A DNA stretch of 42,432 nt from Oligoflexia bacterium (GTDB lineage Bacteria; Bdellovibrionota; UBA1018; CAIPTA01; JAALKR01). A program made the position numbers and the translations under genes. Location: the NCBI GenBank assembly GCA_011087955.1, contig JAALKR010000016.1:1-42432 (forward strand), given 5' to 3'. Each line of letters begins with the position of its first letter. Positions within the stretch are counted from its first letter, which is position 1. The notes below the pieces were generated by a model that ran no database searches, was not told the DNA's origin, and worked only from the letters and a program-made list of their open reading frames with translations. This document shows positions 26,826 to 35,215 of this stretch, one piece after another.

Positions 26826-29800
26826 ATGAGGATCATTATCAAGACTGCCTTGGTGGAAGCACGGTATAAAGGGAGATTTTATTTTCTAGTTCTAGTTCTA
26901 GTTCTAGTTCTAGTGCTAGTCACTTTAAGTGCGTGTTCAGAGTCACAAGAGAGCACCGGCTCGGGTTCGACGGTTTTGGTTTCGGCAGATCGCGCTACTG
27001 AAGACTCACCTGCAAGTACGGAAGATAATCCGTCCGTGATCGCCAAAGACCTAAAAACGATCTTGCAAGAACACGAACTTTTTAAATACCCAGATTTAAC
27101 TTTTTTAATCGCGGTAAAGGACGCGCAGTTTTCTGCGGCGAAGATTCGCCAAGTCGGGGGCGTAGTGACCTACGACCCAAACCACGGTAATGGGTCTGAC
27201 ATTCCATTCTTGATTGCAACTTTGCCTCCGGACAAAGTCGTCGACGTAGAGTTTGTGCGTAACCTAGGTGTTTTGGCTATGTCGGTAGATCACCCGAGTG
27301 TTCGTCGAATCGTGCCTAATGCCTCAGCTCTTCCCCCTTTTGGTGATAATCCGAATCATTTCATTCCATACAAAGAGGTTGGTGTGGAACGTCTGCGTTC
27401 CGCTGGCTCCGGCCGGGCGCTTGGAGAAGGCACCATCGTTGCTGTTATCGATACTGGCGTAGATGCCTCACACCCTGTTTTTGAAAATCGAGTGATTTAT
27501 TGGGCCGACCAAACCCAAGAAACACGCACTACTCTCACTCCAGTAGGGCCGCCCAATAAAGGTGTAGTGGAAGTTAACGGTAAGCAGTGGCAAGTGCCAG
27601 CTGCTATTGCAAGTTCAGAATCTTTGTTTGTTGCTATAATTTCGGAAGCAGCCATGGCTGCACAAATTAATGACCTTGATAGGGTGCAAGGTTTGGAAGG
27701 ACTAGATTTCAATCGCAACGGTGTATTGACCGATACCTATGCGGCTCTAGTTGGGTTTGATGGTGAAAACTGGTTGGTATTTGTCGATACGGATGCGGAT
27801 GGAGAACTGTCGACGCCTGAAGCTGAAGTGGGTGTGGTTGATTTCAACGTAGCTCGTGCTGGGGCAGATGGAAACGTGGCTACAAATACGGTTACAAATC
27901 TAGTAGATCTGTTGAAGCTTCCAGGCCGTTCGAATAGGATTGCTTATCCAGTTCTGCTGACGATGGAGGAAAATAAGCCAAAGGATCTACAACTCGGCGT
28001 GGATTTTGGTTCTCATGGTACCCACGTAGCAGGCTCAATTGCGGCAAACGGGGCTTACATTAGGGGTGCGGCACCAAAAGCAAAAATCATGGCTCAAAGA
28101 GCTTGCTCTGGGGTTTCATGTACGGAGTCGGCAATTCTTCGTGCACTAGTGGATACGTTTTATAATGATGCTGGCTTAACCCCGGATGTAGTGAATATCT
28201 CTCTAGGTTCACCCGAACAATATCGCCAAGACGTTTTTAATTATTTAATGCGTGATCTGGCAGCTAAATTTGGGGCGGTCTTTTTCATATCGGCCTCCAA
28301 TTCTGGACCGGGCTATCGCACGATCAATTCCTTTGGATCCTTTGGGCCGGTAGTACAGGTTGGTGCACATGTTTCAAAAGAAACAATGGAGAAACATTAT
28401 AATTTGCAGCCAGGCACAGAAGTTCCAGCAGATAACCTCCTATCTTTCTCATCGGTCGGTCCATCCTATACGGGTCAATTGCGTCCGAATATTGTGGCTC
28501 CTGGGTCCTCTCAGTCCTCCACGGCCATCATTGATGATTTATCGAGCATGTATAATGGAACAAGCATGAGCTCTCCTCTAGCTGCCGGTGCGACAGCCGC
28601 GATGATTTCGTTGCTTAAGCAAGACTCGGAATACGCTTTCTTTGAAGAGTTAAAAGCGGCCAAGCGAGATGAAATCTTTGCAGGTATGGAAAATACGCTA
28701 GGCTCTCTGTCCTTTTTCCCACTGGCCGTTCGATCGAGTTTAGAGTCTACAGCTACTCGAATGAACCACTTGACGATTACGCAGCAGGGACATGGTCTAA
28801 TTGACGTGCATAGGGCTTACAATAATCTGAAGAGCAAGATGGCGAGTTTGCAGGAAGATAACGTTCGTAGTGGGCGCTATTTTGATATTTCGTTGAATGG
28901 CTCTGCGAAGAATAGGCGACTTTATCGCCGTGACCTTGAGGTACAAGCCGTACGACAGATAACGCTAGATCTGGAGGTTGATGGAGAAGAGCGCATCTCC
29001 GATCGACAGACTATTCGTTCGAAGGCAACGAACGTTCGCTTAGTGCAGGTGGAGGTCCAGGCCCCAAGTGGAGAAGTTGTTCGCACTGCAGTTCAACATG
29101 AAAGTGATCTGGCTAAGGTTCCATTTTCGATTGCAAAGCAGGGGCAATCGGGATCACCGAAAATTTCTCAGGAACTAGTGCTCGGTAATCCTTTGAAGAA
29201 GTCCCTGTTTTCGGTTCGAAACCTTTCCAAGATGGAGCCAGGCTACACGTATATCGCTCACTACGCTGTAGACCGCGGTCGGGAGCGAATATATTCCTTT
29301 GTGGACGTAGTACATATGCCGATCGAGCTTTCTATTCTTGCACGTCGGGTGCATGTGCCGGGAATTGGTCCAGCGACAGATAAGAAAAAATTAGCCTTTG
29401 TGAAATCAAATACTGCAATTGAGGCAAATGGCTTCCACCGCTATTTTATCGCAGTCACAGAAGCAGATCATGCACTCTCCTTGAAGCTTGGTTTCCATCC
29501 AGGCCAGGAAGGTGTGCTTTATATGCAAGTGTATAGTCCAGATGGACGTCAGCTTGGTTTCGAGTGGGCTTCCCTTTCACCGCAGCTTTCGCGAGAGAAG
29601 CCGCTTGCGGAGATGTCTTTGTCTGAGCTGAAACCTGGCATTTATGAAGTGGTTATTTCTGCAGCCTCTGGTCGCTGGATGCAAGCGACGGCTTATGATT
29701 TGCTTTTGCAGGCGCATCGCTTTGGCACAAAGACCAAGCTTATTAAGCTTTTTTCTGCAAATTCTGGAAAGTCAAAGATTGTATCTTTTGTTAATTCTGC

Positions 29801-30425
29801 AGAACAAGTGCATTCGATTCGAAATGCAACCGTGTGGGGGCTTTCTCAGGCGTTCCGCTTTCAAAATGTGAAGGTTAAGCCTAACTTCTGGTCCTATCAA
29901 CCGGTGGTGCTTCCAGTTAAGACGGATGGCAGAGCTCAGTCTGATCTGGTGGTTCAAATCGCAGGTGCAGGGGGCGGATTCTTTGGGCGCTTAGACCACA
30001 GACTCTTTGAGCTCGCTGATGATGGGGAGTTTCAAGAAATTGCAAAAGCTAGTACACAAGGAGTGAGTCGTGGTTCTAAGACCTTCAAAGATATTAAACT
30101 CAGTGTTTCAGATGCGGATTTAAGAGTTGTCTATTTTGCGCTTGAGACCTATGGGGTCGTTCCGGAGGTGGGGGGCTTGCCAGGGGTGAAAGATAGCGTT
30201 GTTATGGACGTGAAGCTTCCACAACTTAAGTTAGGCACTGGAGCGATGAGGATTCGTTCCAAAAAAGTAGCAGATAATTTATTTACGGTTAGCCTAGGTT
30301 GGGATGGTGTGATGCCAGCAGCCACTGTGAATGATTCAGCGGTTGTGGCGAGTGGTACGTTTATTGTGGCTACAGATCGGCCTGGTGTGGATGCAAGAAT
30401 TCCAGTCCTCCTCCTACAGAAGTAG
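26826..30425 (+). CDS. Large lipoprotein subtilisin-family serine protease, tripeptidyl-peptidase II-like
   Basis: 1199 residues from ATG 26826. A lipoprotein signal ends in TLSAC (lipid on Cys37); its hydrophobic core is (Leu-Val)6, encoded by a hexanucleotide repeat. The S8 catalytic triad is Asp209 (AVIDTGVD), His397 (GSHGTHVAGS) and Ser580 (GTSMSSPLAAG), with oxyanion Asn492 (SASNSGPG). The spacing of about 190 residues between Asp and His, far longer than in subtilisin, is a trait of TPP II-like peptidases. The insert has two calcium-loop-like motifs: DFNRNGVLTD at 294 and DTDADGELSTPE at 321. About 600 residues of beta-rich sequence follow the catalytic domain. Likely surface or periplasmic proteolysis. 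TTGACA at 26747-26752, just after the metH stop, may be a -35 box, but no good -10 is seen. GTG 26808 is an alternative start. Confidence 0.88.
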   Translation: MRIIIKTALVEARYKGRFYFLVLVLVLVLVLVTLSACSESQESTGSGSTVLVSADRATEDSPASTEDNPSVIAKDLKTILQEHELFKYPDLTFLIAVKDAQFSAAKIRQVGGVVTYDPNHGNGSDIPFLIATLPPDKVVDVEFVRNLGVLAMSVDHPSVRRIVPNASALPPFGDNPNHFIPYKEVGVERLRSAGSGRALGEGTIVAVIDTGVDASHPVFENRVIYWADQTQETRTTLTPVGPPNKGVVEVNGKQWQVPAAIASSESLFVAIISEAAMAAQINDLDRVQGLEGLDFNRNGVLTDTYAALVGFDGENWLVFVDTDADGELSTPEAEVGVVDFNVARAGADGNVATNTVTNLVDLLKLPGRSNRIAYPVLLTMEENKPKDLQLGVDFGSHGTHVAGSIAANGAYIRGAAPKAKIMAQRACSGVSCTESAILRALVDTFYNDAGLTPDVVNISLGSPEQYRQDVFNYLMRDLAAKFGAVFFISASNSGPGYRTINSFGSFGPVVQVGAHVSKETMEKHYNLQPGTEVPADNLLSFSSVGPSYTGQLRPNIVAPGSSQSSTAIIDDLSSMYNGTSMSSPLAAGATAAMISLLKQDSEYAFFEELKAAKRDEIFAGMENTLGSLSFFPLAVRSSLESTATRMNHLTITQQGHGLIDVHRAYNNLKSKMASLQEDNVRSGRYFDISLNGSAKNRRLYRRDLEVQAVRQITLDLEVDGEERISDRQTIRSKATNVRLVQVEVQAPSGEVVRTAVQHESDLAKVPFSIAKQGQSGSPKISQELVLGNPLKKSLFSVRNLSKMEPGYTYIAHYAVDRGRERIYSFVDVVHMPIELSILARRVHVPGIGPATDKKKLAFVKSNTAIEANGFHRYFIAVTEADHALSLKLGFHPGQEGVLYMQVYSPDGRQLGFEWASLSPQLSREKPLAEMSLSELKPGIYEVVISAASGRWMQATAYDLLLQAHRFGTKTKLIKLFSANSGKSKIVSFVNSAEQVHSIRNATVWGLSQAFRFQNVKVKPNFWSYQPVVLPVKTDGRAQSDLVVQIAGAGGGFFGRLDHRLFELADDGEFQEIAKASTQGVSRGSKTFKDIKLSVSDADLRVVYFALETYGVVPEVGGLPGVKDSVVMDVKLPQLKLGTGAMRIRSKKVADNLFTVSLGWDGVMPAATVNDSAVVASGTFIVATDRPGVDARIPVLLLQK
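26884..26919 (+). repeat. Hexanucleotide repeat (TTCTAG)5 plus TGCTAG in the signal peptide
   Basis: Five perfect TTCTAG units (26884-26913) plus one degenerate unit (26914-26919). In the reading frame they encode alternating Leu-Val in the hydrophobic core of the subtilase signal peptide (residues 21-32). Gain or loss of units stays in frame and changes core length two residues at a time. Confidence 0.95.
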
Positions 30426-30563
30426 AGAGGGCATAGAAGTGGAGAAGGCAGAAAGTAATCGCCAACGACTGATCATTAATTGCATGCTGGCAAATGATTT
30501 TGAGTTCTAGGTTGCTTAAACGCTGCGGTTGACGGTTGCTATACAGAAGGGTATGGCAATAGC

Positions 30564-31637
30564 ATGGCACGGCAGAAGGATATAGCGTTTCAGATTATGA
30601 CCGTAGAGGTAGAGCCTTGGTGGGAAGAGCTAACCGACGAGGAGCTACTTAAGGTGCGGCTTTGTGAGCTGGATTTGGACTTAGAGGGGACCTGGGTCGA
30701 GCGAGCATTTACTCAGGTGAAAACCCAATTGGCCGGCCGTGGCCTTGGCAAGCTCAACCCTTCTATTTGGCTCTCGACGGACTGGTTTTGCCCTGATGAG
30801 CATGCGGGCTTTGCTGTTCCTTTCTACCTTGTTCATCCTCGATTAGCGGTTTTGACAGAGGCGGTGTTGGGGGAAGCGGAAGGAGCTAATTGGGAATGGT
30901 GCTTGAAGTTAATGCGCCATGAACTCGGGCATGTAGTAGAGAATGCTTATCCTAAAGTAGCAAAATCGGCTCTGCGAGAATCGGTCTTTGGTTCAAACTC
31001 TGTACCCTATCCCAAGACCTATACGCCTAAGCCTTACTCAAGAAACTACGTTCGTCACCTAGAAGCCGGATATGCTCAAGCACATCCCACGGAAGACTTT
31101 GCTGAAACCTTTGCTGTTTGGCTGACGGGTCGAAAAATTTGGTTGGACAGGTATGCGAGTGGGGTGCCTCATTTAAAACTAAAAACGATTGAGGCTTTGA
31201 TAGAGCACTTTGTTTATGGGAGTGCTCCTCGGGGTTTTCGATGTAGTTTTGAGCCTTTGCATCGTTCTAAAGAGACCCTGGGTCAGTTTTTGCGTGCAAG
31301 ACTTTGTAAACTCGGTTGCCATGAAGAGTTTCATCGAGAGCGCCAGTACGAGCTTTCATTAGATCGGATCATCGGGGAGAAACACTCCTTTTCAGCTAAG
31401 CGGATTTCCGAGCTTTGGCGAGCCGAGCAGAAGCAACTGGTAGAGCGATTGCAGAAAGAGTTTCAAATTCCTCGATACCAAGTGAAAGCAGCTGTACAAC
31501 CCATAAGTGCGCAGATCCATGAGCGTCGTAATTTATATGTTTTCTGTGATCGCATAGCAACAAACGAGCTCTATCGCTTGGCGAGGAGCGCCTGTCGGCG
31601 CTATCATAAAGGTAGGGAGCATCAGATACCGATATGA
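30564..31637 (+). CDS. Putative zinc-binding metallopeptidase (HELGH) coupled to an ATP-grasp gene
   Basis: 357 residues, no signal peptide, so cytoplasmic. His119-Glu120 and His123 in RHELGHVVE form the HExxH zinc motif, and Glu181 in PTEDFAETFAVWL is a good third ligand; this layout is that of the 'putative zinc-binding metallopeptidase' group of gluzincin-like proteins, whose substrates are unknown. The C-terminal 100 residues are basic and helical. Its TGA overlaps the ATG of the ATP-grasp gene (ATGA), which indicates translational coupling and a shared task, such as trimming and ligating a peptide or peptide-like molecule (inference). The start is not fully certain: ATG 30564 has AGAAGGG some 12-15 bases upstream; ATG 30597 is possible. 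Confidence 0.75.
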   Translation: MARQKDIAFQIMTVEVEPWWEELTDEELLKVRLCELDLDLEGTWVERAFTQVKTQLAGRGLGKLNPSIWLSTDWFCPDEHAGFAVPFYLVHPRLAVLTEAVLGEAEGANWEWCLKLMRHELGHVVENAYPKVAKSALRESVFGSNSVPYPKTYTPKPYSRNYVRHLEAGYAQAHPTEDFAETFAVWLTGRKIWLDRYASGVPHLKLKTIEALIEHFVYGSAPRGFRCSFEPLHRSKETLGQFLRARLCKLGCHEEFHRERQYELSLDRIIGEKHSFSAKRISELWRAEQKQLVERLQKEFQIPRYQVKAAVQPISAQIHERRNLYVFCDRIATNELYRLARSACRRYHKGREHQIPI

Positions 31638-32659
31638 AGCCGTCCCGGGTGCTTGTGATCATGGATGAGGAACTTGTGCCACCGGAGTCCGTCCCTACGA
31701 GTTTTGATCGTGATAGTGTGGACTGGACAAGCGAGTATGATGTGGTGTCCACTCTCCGCAAAAATGGTCATGAAGTCCTCCCGCTTGGGGTAGGCAATGA
31801 CCCGAGTTCTATCCGAGAAGCCATTGAAGAATTCAACCCAGCAGTAACATATAACCTAATGGTTGAGTTTCACAAGGAAGCGCTCTTTGATCATAACGTC
31901 GTTTCTTACCTAGAGCTACTCAAGGCCCCTTATACCGGCTGCAATCCGCGAGGACTAGTTGTTGCGCGCGATAAGTCGATCTCAAAAATTATTTTAGACT
32001 ATGAGGGGGTTAAGGTTCCACGATTTCAAGTGTTCATGCGCAATCGTAAAGCAAAGGTAGATCCGGAGCTGCGCTATCCGATGATCGTAAAGTGTTTGTT
32101 TGAAGAAGCCTCCCTTGGGATTTCACAAGCCTCACTAGTTCATAGCGAAGAAAAATTACTCGAGCGTGTAGAGTTTCTGCATGAGAGCATTGGAGCCGAC
32201 GCAATTGTGGAAGAGTTTGTGAAGGGGCGTGAGCTCTATATGGGTGTTTTGGGCAATTATAAATTACATACCTTACCCGCCTGGGAGTTGCAGTTTAACG
32301 AATCAGATAATCCAGAGTCAAAGATTTATACTTCACGCGCCAAATTCTCTCCGAAATATCGCCGCAAACACGGAATCAAAACCAAAAAATCCACTGTTGA
32401 TGATGAGGTTGAAAAGGAACTCGGCAAGGTTTGCAAGCGCACGTGTCGAGCACTCAATCTAAGTGGATACGCTCGGATTGATATTCGCTTGACCGAAGAA
32501 AATGAAATCTATGTGCTGGACGTGAACCCGAATCCCAACATTTCTATCGATGATGAGTTTGCGCTTTCAGCGAAAGCCGGGGATTGGAAATATAATGATC
32601 TTTTGGAAAAAATTCTTTCTTTAGGCGTTGCCTGGCATAACAAAACATTTGATGAGTGA
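31634..32659 (+). CDS. ATP-grasp ligase of the D-Ala-D-Ala ligase/RimK-like superfamily
   Basis: 341 residues. The N-terminal part is a Rossmann-like preATP-grasp domain (VLVIMDEELVPPES, GHEVLPLGVG, NLMVEFHKE). The ATP-grasp fold follows: MIVKCLFEEASLGIS is the phosphate-loop/lysine strand, AIVEEFVKGRELYMGV the adenine-hinge strand, and YARIDIRLTEENEIYVLDVNPNPNI carries the magnesium-binding Asp/Asn residues (D..N.N). D-Ala-D-Ala ligases share this end motif, but the start and overall sequence are unlike a housekeeping Ddl, so it more likely joins another carboxylate to an amine. It overlaps the zinc peptidase gene by four bases. A strong hairpin follows the stop at 32688-32718. Confidence 0.8.
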   Translation: MKPSRVLVIMDEELVPPESVPTSFDRDSVDWTSEYDVVSTLRKNGHEVLPLGVGNDPSSIREAIEEFNPAVTYNLMVEFHKEALFDHNVVSYLELLKAPYTGCNPRGLVVARDKSISKIILDYEGVKVPRFQVFMRNRKAKVDPELRYPMIVKCLFEEASLGISQASLVHSEEKLLERVEFLHESIGADAIVEEFVKGRELYMGVLGNYKLHTLPAWELQFNESDNPESKIYTSRAKFSPKYRRKHGIKTKKSTVDDEVEKELGKVCKRTCRALNLSGYARIDIRLTEENEIYVLDVNPNPNISIDDEFALSAKAGDWKYNDLLEKILSLGVAWHNKTFDE

Positions 32660-32687
32660 TATTTCGCTGGCTCGCCTCCGACTCGCT

Positions 32688-32718
32688 CGCCCCAAGGGGT
32701 ATTGCTGCTCTTGGGGCG
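32688..32718. terminator. Hairpin between convergent genes
   Basis: CGCCCCAAG (32688-32696) and CTTGGGGCG (32710-32718) form a perfect 9-bp G+C-rich stem with a 13-base loop between the convergent ATP-grasp gene and the small exported-protein gene. No clear T-run follows on either strand, so termination efficiency is uncertain; it could serve both directions. Confidence 0.5.
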
Positions 32719-32732
32719 TTAGAAAGTAGAAT

Positions 32733-33209
32733 TTATTGAATCATGTAAATCACTTCTGTTGTGCCAGTAGCCTTTAATGTGCCGACTGGCTCAAGGTATG
32801 GCGCTCTAAATTCTTCGAGGATAACTTTGATGAGATTCGCTGGTAGGTCAGTGCAAAGGCGATTAGTGTGGTTAATCACAGTTAGCTGCAGGTAGTTGCC
32901 TTGGATTGCTTTTGATATAGTATCTGTGGCAACGATTTCTTGAGAGCTGCAGTCGATTGTGTGGTCAGAGACGACGAATAATCTCTTCGCCTGCGCTTCA
33001 TCCAAGCTTAGGTAGAAGCCAGCTTGAGATTGATCGTCCACTGTGAAATTCACAAGGTAAACAAATTCTTCATGAGACAGAGTCCCACTAGCTTCACTAA
33101 CGAGCATTTTTGCTTGGTAACGTGGACGCTCTTGGCCTGGAATAAAAATAGCATACGCTTGTGTTGAAATTAATAGTGTTGCTGCAACAGAAAATAGAAA
33201 TTGTTTCAT
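32733..33209 (-). CDS. Small exported protein of unknown function
   Basis: 158 residues. The Sec signal peptide MKQFLFSVAATLLISTQAYA is followed by a short beta-rich mature domain with two cysteines (in HTIDCSSQE and NRLCTDLP) that could form a disulfide. I recognise no family. GGAGGG lies eight bases before the ATG, a strong ribosome-binding site. It is the third minus-strand gene after an HD-GYP gene and another exported protein, with a 99-bp gap, so it may have its own promoter. Probably periplasmic. Confidence 0.7.
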   Translation of the reverse strand: MKQFLFSVAATLLISTQAYAIFIPGQERPRYQAKMLVSEASGTLSHEEFVYLVNFTVDDQSQAGFYLSLDEAQAKRLFVVSDHTIDCSSQEIVATDTISKAIQGNYLQLTVINHTNRLCTDLPANLIKVILEEFRAPYLEPVGTLKATGTTEVIYMIQ

Positions 33210-33308
33210 TAGGTTTTCCCTCCAAATTATTGAGTCCGGTTGTACACGAGAAAAATAAGTAGTAAAAATTATTTGTTTTACTATTGAGTCATTAGTTTAA
33301 TTAATAAT

Positions 33309-33998
33309 TTATTGGTTCTTTTTTTGCGCTTTATTTTTGCTTTTTTTGAGCTCTCTTTCGCTTTGAATCATATTGAGCGAGGTCTCTATGATGTCGAGGA
33401 TCCCTTGCACACTGCGATTGATGTCCTGGTTGTCTTGGGTAACGTTACTTAAGAACTGGGCTGCTGTACGGATATCCTCCATATTCTTCTCGCAGGCTTT
33501 TACCTGATCTTCTGCACTCAAAGGAAACCATTTCTTAATATTGGGTAATGTCTTTCCAGAGGGAGAAGCGCTAGAAATTTCAGTTGTAGCTCCTTCGAGA
33601 GAAAGGGCATTGATTGCAAAGGCAGTAGAACGGATTGGAAAAAGTTTATTGATAGCTTTTACTACAAGATTGTATTCGCAGCGGGAATTAGTTTCTGAGA
33701 TTTCATAACAAGGTGGTTCGACTTTGCGGAGCACGGCAAAGCGGGTGCTCGCTTTAACGGGCACGCAAGAGGGGCAGGGAAGCTTTTTTAACAGTGGGCC
33801 TCTTGCCGTTACGGATTCATTAAAATAATGCAATTCAATTCCTTGGGCTGCAGTCACGACAACGATGTCTCCGACCTTAATTTGGTAGAATCCGTTAGCG
33901 AAAGCTGAACCGGATACCGTAAGTCCAATTAGGGCCAATAGATATAGATATAGATGCTGACTAGTCAGCTGATTATTTTTTCTTCTCCGGAGTATCAT
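33309..33998 (-). CDS. Exported protein with cysteine-rich N-terminal half and helical C-terminus
   Basis: 229 residues from ATG 33998; a longer frame from 34055 would only add residues overlapping the HD-GYP gene. Residues about 14-34 are a signal sequence (LYLYLLALIGLTVSGSAFA). The first half is a small beta-domain (FYQIKVGDIVVVTAAQGIEL) with cysteines in LPCPSCVP, PPCYE and SRCEY. The second half is helical and ends in a very Lys-rich tail (about 340 to the end of the gene: ELKKSKNKAQKKNQ). No family recognised. It overlaps the 3' end of the HD-GYP gene by 26 bp, which suggests translational coupling. Confidence 0.65.
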   Translation of the reverse strand: MILRRRKNNQLTSQHLYLYLLALIGLTVSGSAFANGFYQIKVGDIVVVTAAQGIELHYFNESVTARGPLLKKLPCPSCVPVKASTRFAVLRKVEPPCYEISETNSRCEYNLVVKAINKLFPIRSTAFAINALSLEGATTEISSASPSGKTLPNIKKWFPLSAEDQVKACEKNMEDIRTAAQFLSNVTQDNQDINRSVQGILDIIETSLNMIQSERELKKSKNKAQKKNQ

Positions 33999-35103
33999 TG
34001 TTGATAGGCTTTTCTTCAACTGTGAGTGGTAACTCCCGATATGGCCTACAAGCATCGAAGCTATCGTCGATAGAGAGTTTCCGAGTCTTTACACTGTTAG
34101 AAATTTTTTTAATGTGGCTAGCAAATACTTCAAAAAGATTTGGGTCTAATTTCTTGTTCACTGTCGAGCGCATTGCTTCCACTGCCTCTTCAATAGATAT
34201 TGGTTCATGATAGGAGCGCTTTGTCGTAATGGCGTCAAAGAAATCGGCAATAGCCGTAATACGAGCCAAAATATGGATAGATGAACCACTTATGCCATTT
34301 GGATAGCCGGTGCCATCGTAGTTTTCGTGATGTTGCAATATGATTTTTGACACAATTTCCGCATCCACTTCGTTGGGCATTTGAATATCGTCATTACCTA
34401 AAAGCGTATTGCCGCGATCTGGGTGCTCCTGAAGAATTTTAAATTCTTTCGGTTCTAGCTTGCCCGGCTTGTTTAGAAGGTGGGTTGGGATATTGATTTT
34501 ACCTAAATCATGGAGCATGCCACCGAGGCCAGCGGTTAAGAGTATTTCGCGACTAGCTGACGGATTGATGATTTTGTAAATGGAAATGCAATACATTGAA
34601 ACGTTAATTGAGTGGTCATAGGTATAAAAATCATGGAAAAAAAGCTTAGAGATATGCTCTTGTAGTTGCACAATATCAAACTCGTTAATCACTTCGATCA
34701 TCGATTCCACAGTGCTACGACATCCTTCAATCGCATCGTTTAGCACTTCTGTCGTAAATTCTTTATTAAACAAATTATCTAAGTGCTTAATTGCAGTGTC
34801 TTTAATTGCTTCTGATTTTTGTTCTGGAGTACAGGTTTGGGATTTAACCAAACTCTGCAAATACTCTTCTCGTTCGGCTTCCGGCACGTAGAGGCGTGGG
34901 TATTTCTTACAAAACTCTTCAATGTCGATCTTTTGTAAAGTCTCGCCCTTAGGAAAGATGCGAACGAAGTGCAGGCGTTCCTCGTTTGAAGATGCGTTAA
35001 CAAATAGGTTATATGGGAGTTTGATGTCCACTTGAATTAAGTCCATGGATATGGAGAAATATGAATGTAGCAAATTGTCTTTGTTTGACGCCTTTGTAGA
35101 CAT
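33973..35103 (-). CDS. HD-GYP domain cyclic-di-GMP phosphodiesterase
   Basis: 376 residues. An N-terminal regulatory part (1 to about 135, residues LIQVDIKLPYNLFVN onward; family not recognised, in the position of the DUF3391-type sensor) is followed by the HD-GYP domain. His198-Asp199 in MLHDLGKINIP are metal ligands, and the diagnostic HHENYDGTGYP lies at 258-268. The enzyme class degrades c-di-GMP, affecting motility, adhesion and predation-like behaviours; substrate is family knowledge. It is cytoplasmic. TATAAT on the minus strand at 35164-35169 is a likely -10. Its 3' end overlaps the gene for an exported protein, an unusual partner for a phosphodiesterase. Confidence 0.92.
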   Translation of the reverse strand: MSTKASNKDNLLHSYFSISMDLIQVDIKLPYNLFVNASSNEERLHFVRIFPKGETLQKIDIEEFCKKYPRLYVPEAEREEYLQSLVKSQTCTPEQKSEAIKDTAIKHLDNLFNKEFTTEVLNDAIEGCRSTVESMIEVINEFDIVQLQEHISKLFFHDFYTYDHSINVSMYCISIYKIINPSASREILLTAGLGGMLHDLGKINIPTHLLNKPGKLEPKEFKILQEHPDRGNTLLGNDDIQMPNEVDAEIVSKIILQHHENYDGTGYPNGISGSSIHILARITAIADFFDAITTKRSYHEPISIEEAVEAMRSTVNKKLDPNLFEVFASHIKKISNSVKTRKLSIDDSFDACRPYRELPLTVEEKPINNDTPEKKK

Positions 35104-35144
35104 AGATGTATTCTACACCGATACGGGATTATTCTGCATCGATT

Positions 35145-35173
35145 TTGACAATCGGACACACAAATTATATATC
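35145..35173 (+). promoter_or_regulatory. Candidate promoter for the acyltransferase gene
   Basis: A perfect -35 TTGACA (35145-35150) and TATATC (35168-35173) are 17 bases apart. The expected start near 35180 leaves a leader of about 36 nt with GGGTGGG before the ATG. Confidence 0.55.
35164..35169 (-). promoter_or_regulatory. Candidate -10 box for the HD-GYP gene
   Basis: The minus strand reads TATAAT here, a perfect -10, 60 bp before the HD-GYP ATG. No good -35 is visible. It overlaps the -10 of the divergent acyltransferase promoter, so the two transcripts probably compete for polymerase. Confidence 0.4.
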
Positions 35174-35215
35174 ACACGTCATACATAAATTTATCTTATT
35201 GATGGGTGGGTTTCC

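Noticed and set aside
30439-30510. Possible 23-residue small ORF starting with GTG between the subtilase and the HELGH gene
   Set aside because: No convincing Shine-Dalgarno, very short, and no repeat or motif; a chance frame is just as likely.
30529-30560. TTGACG with TATGGC as a promoter for the HELGH/ATP-grasp pair
   Set aside because: The -10 is poor and would place the transcript start almost on the ATG, making a leaderless message; not convincing.
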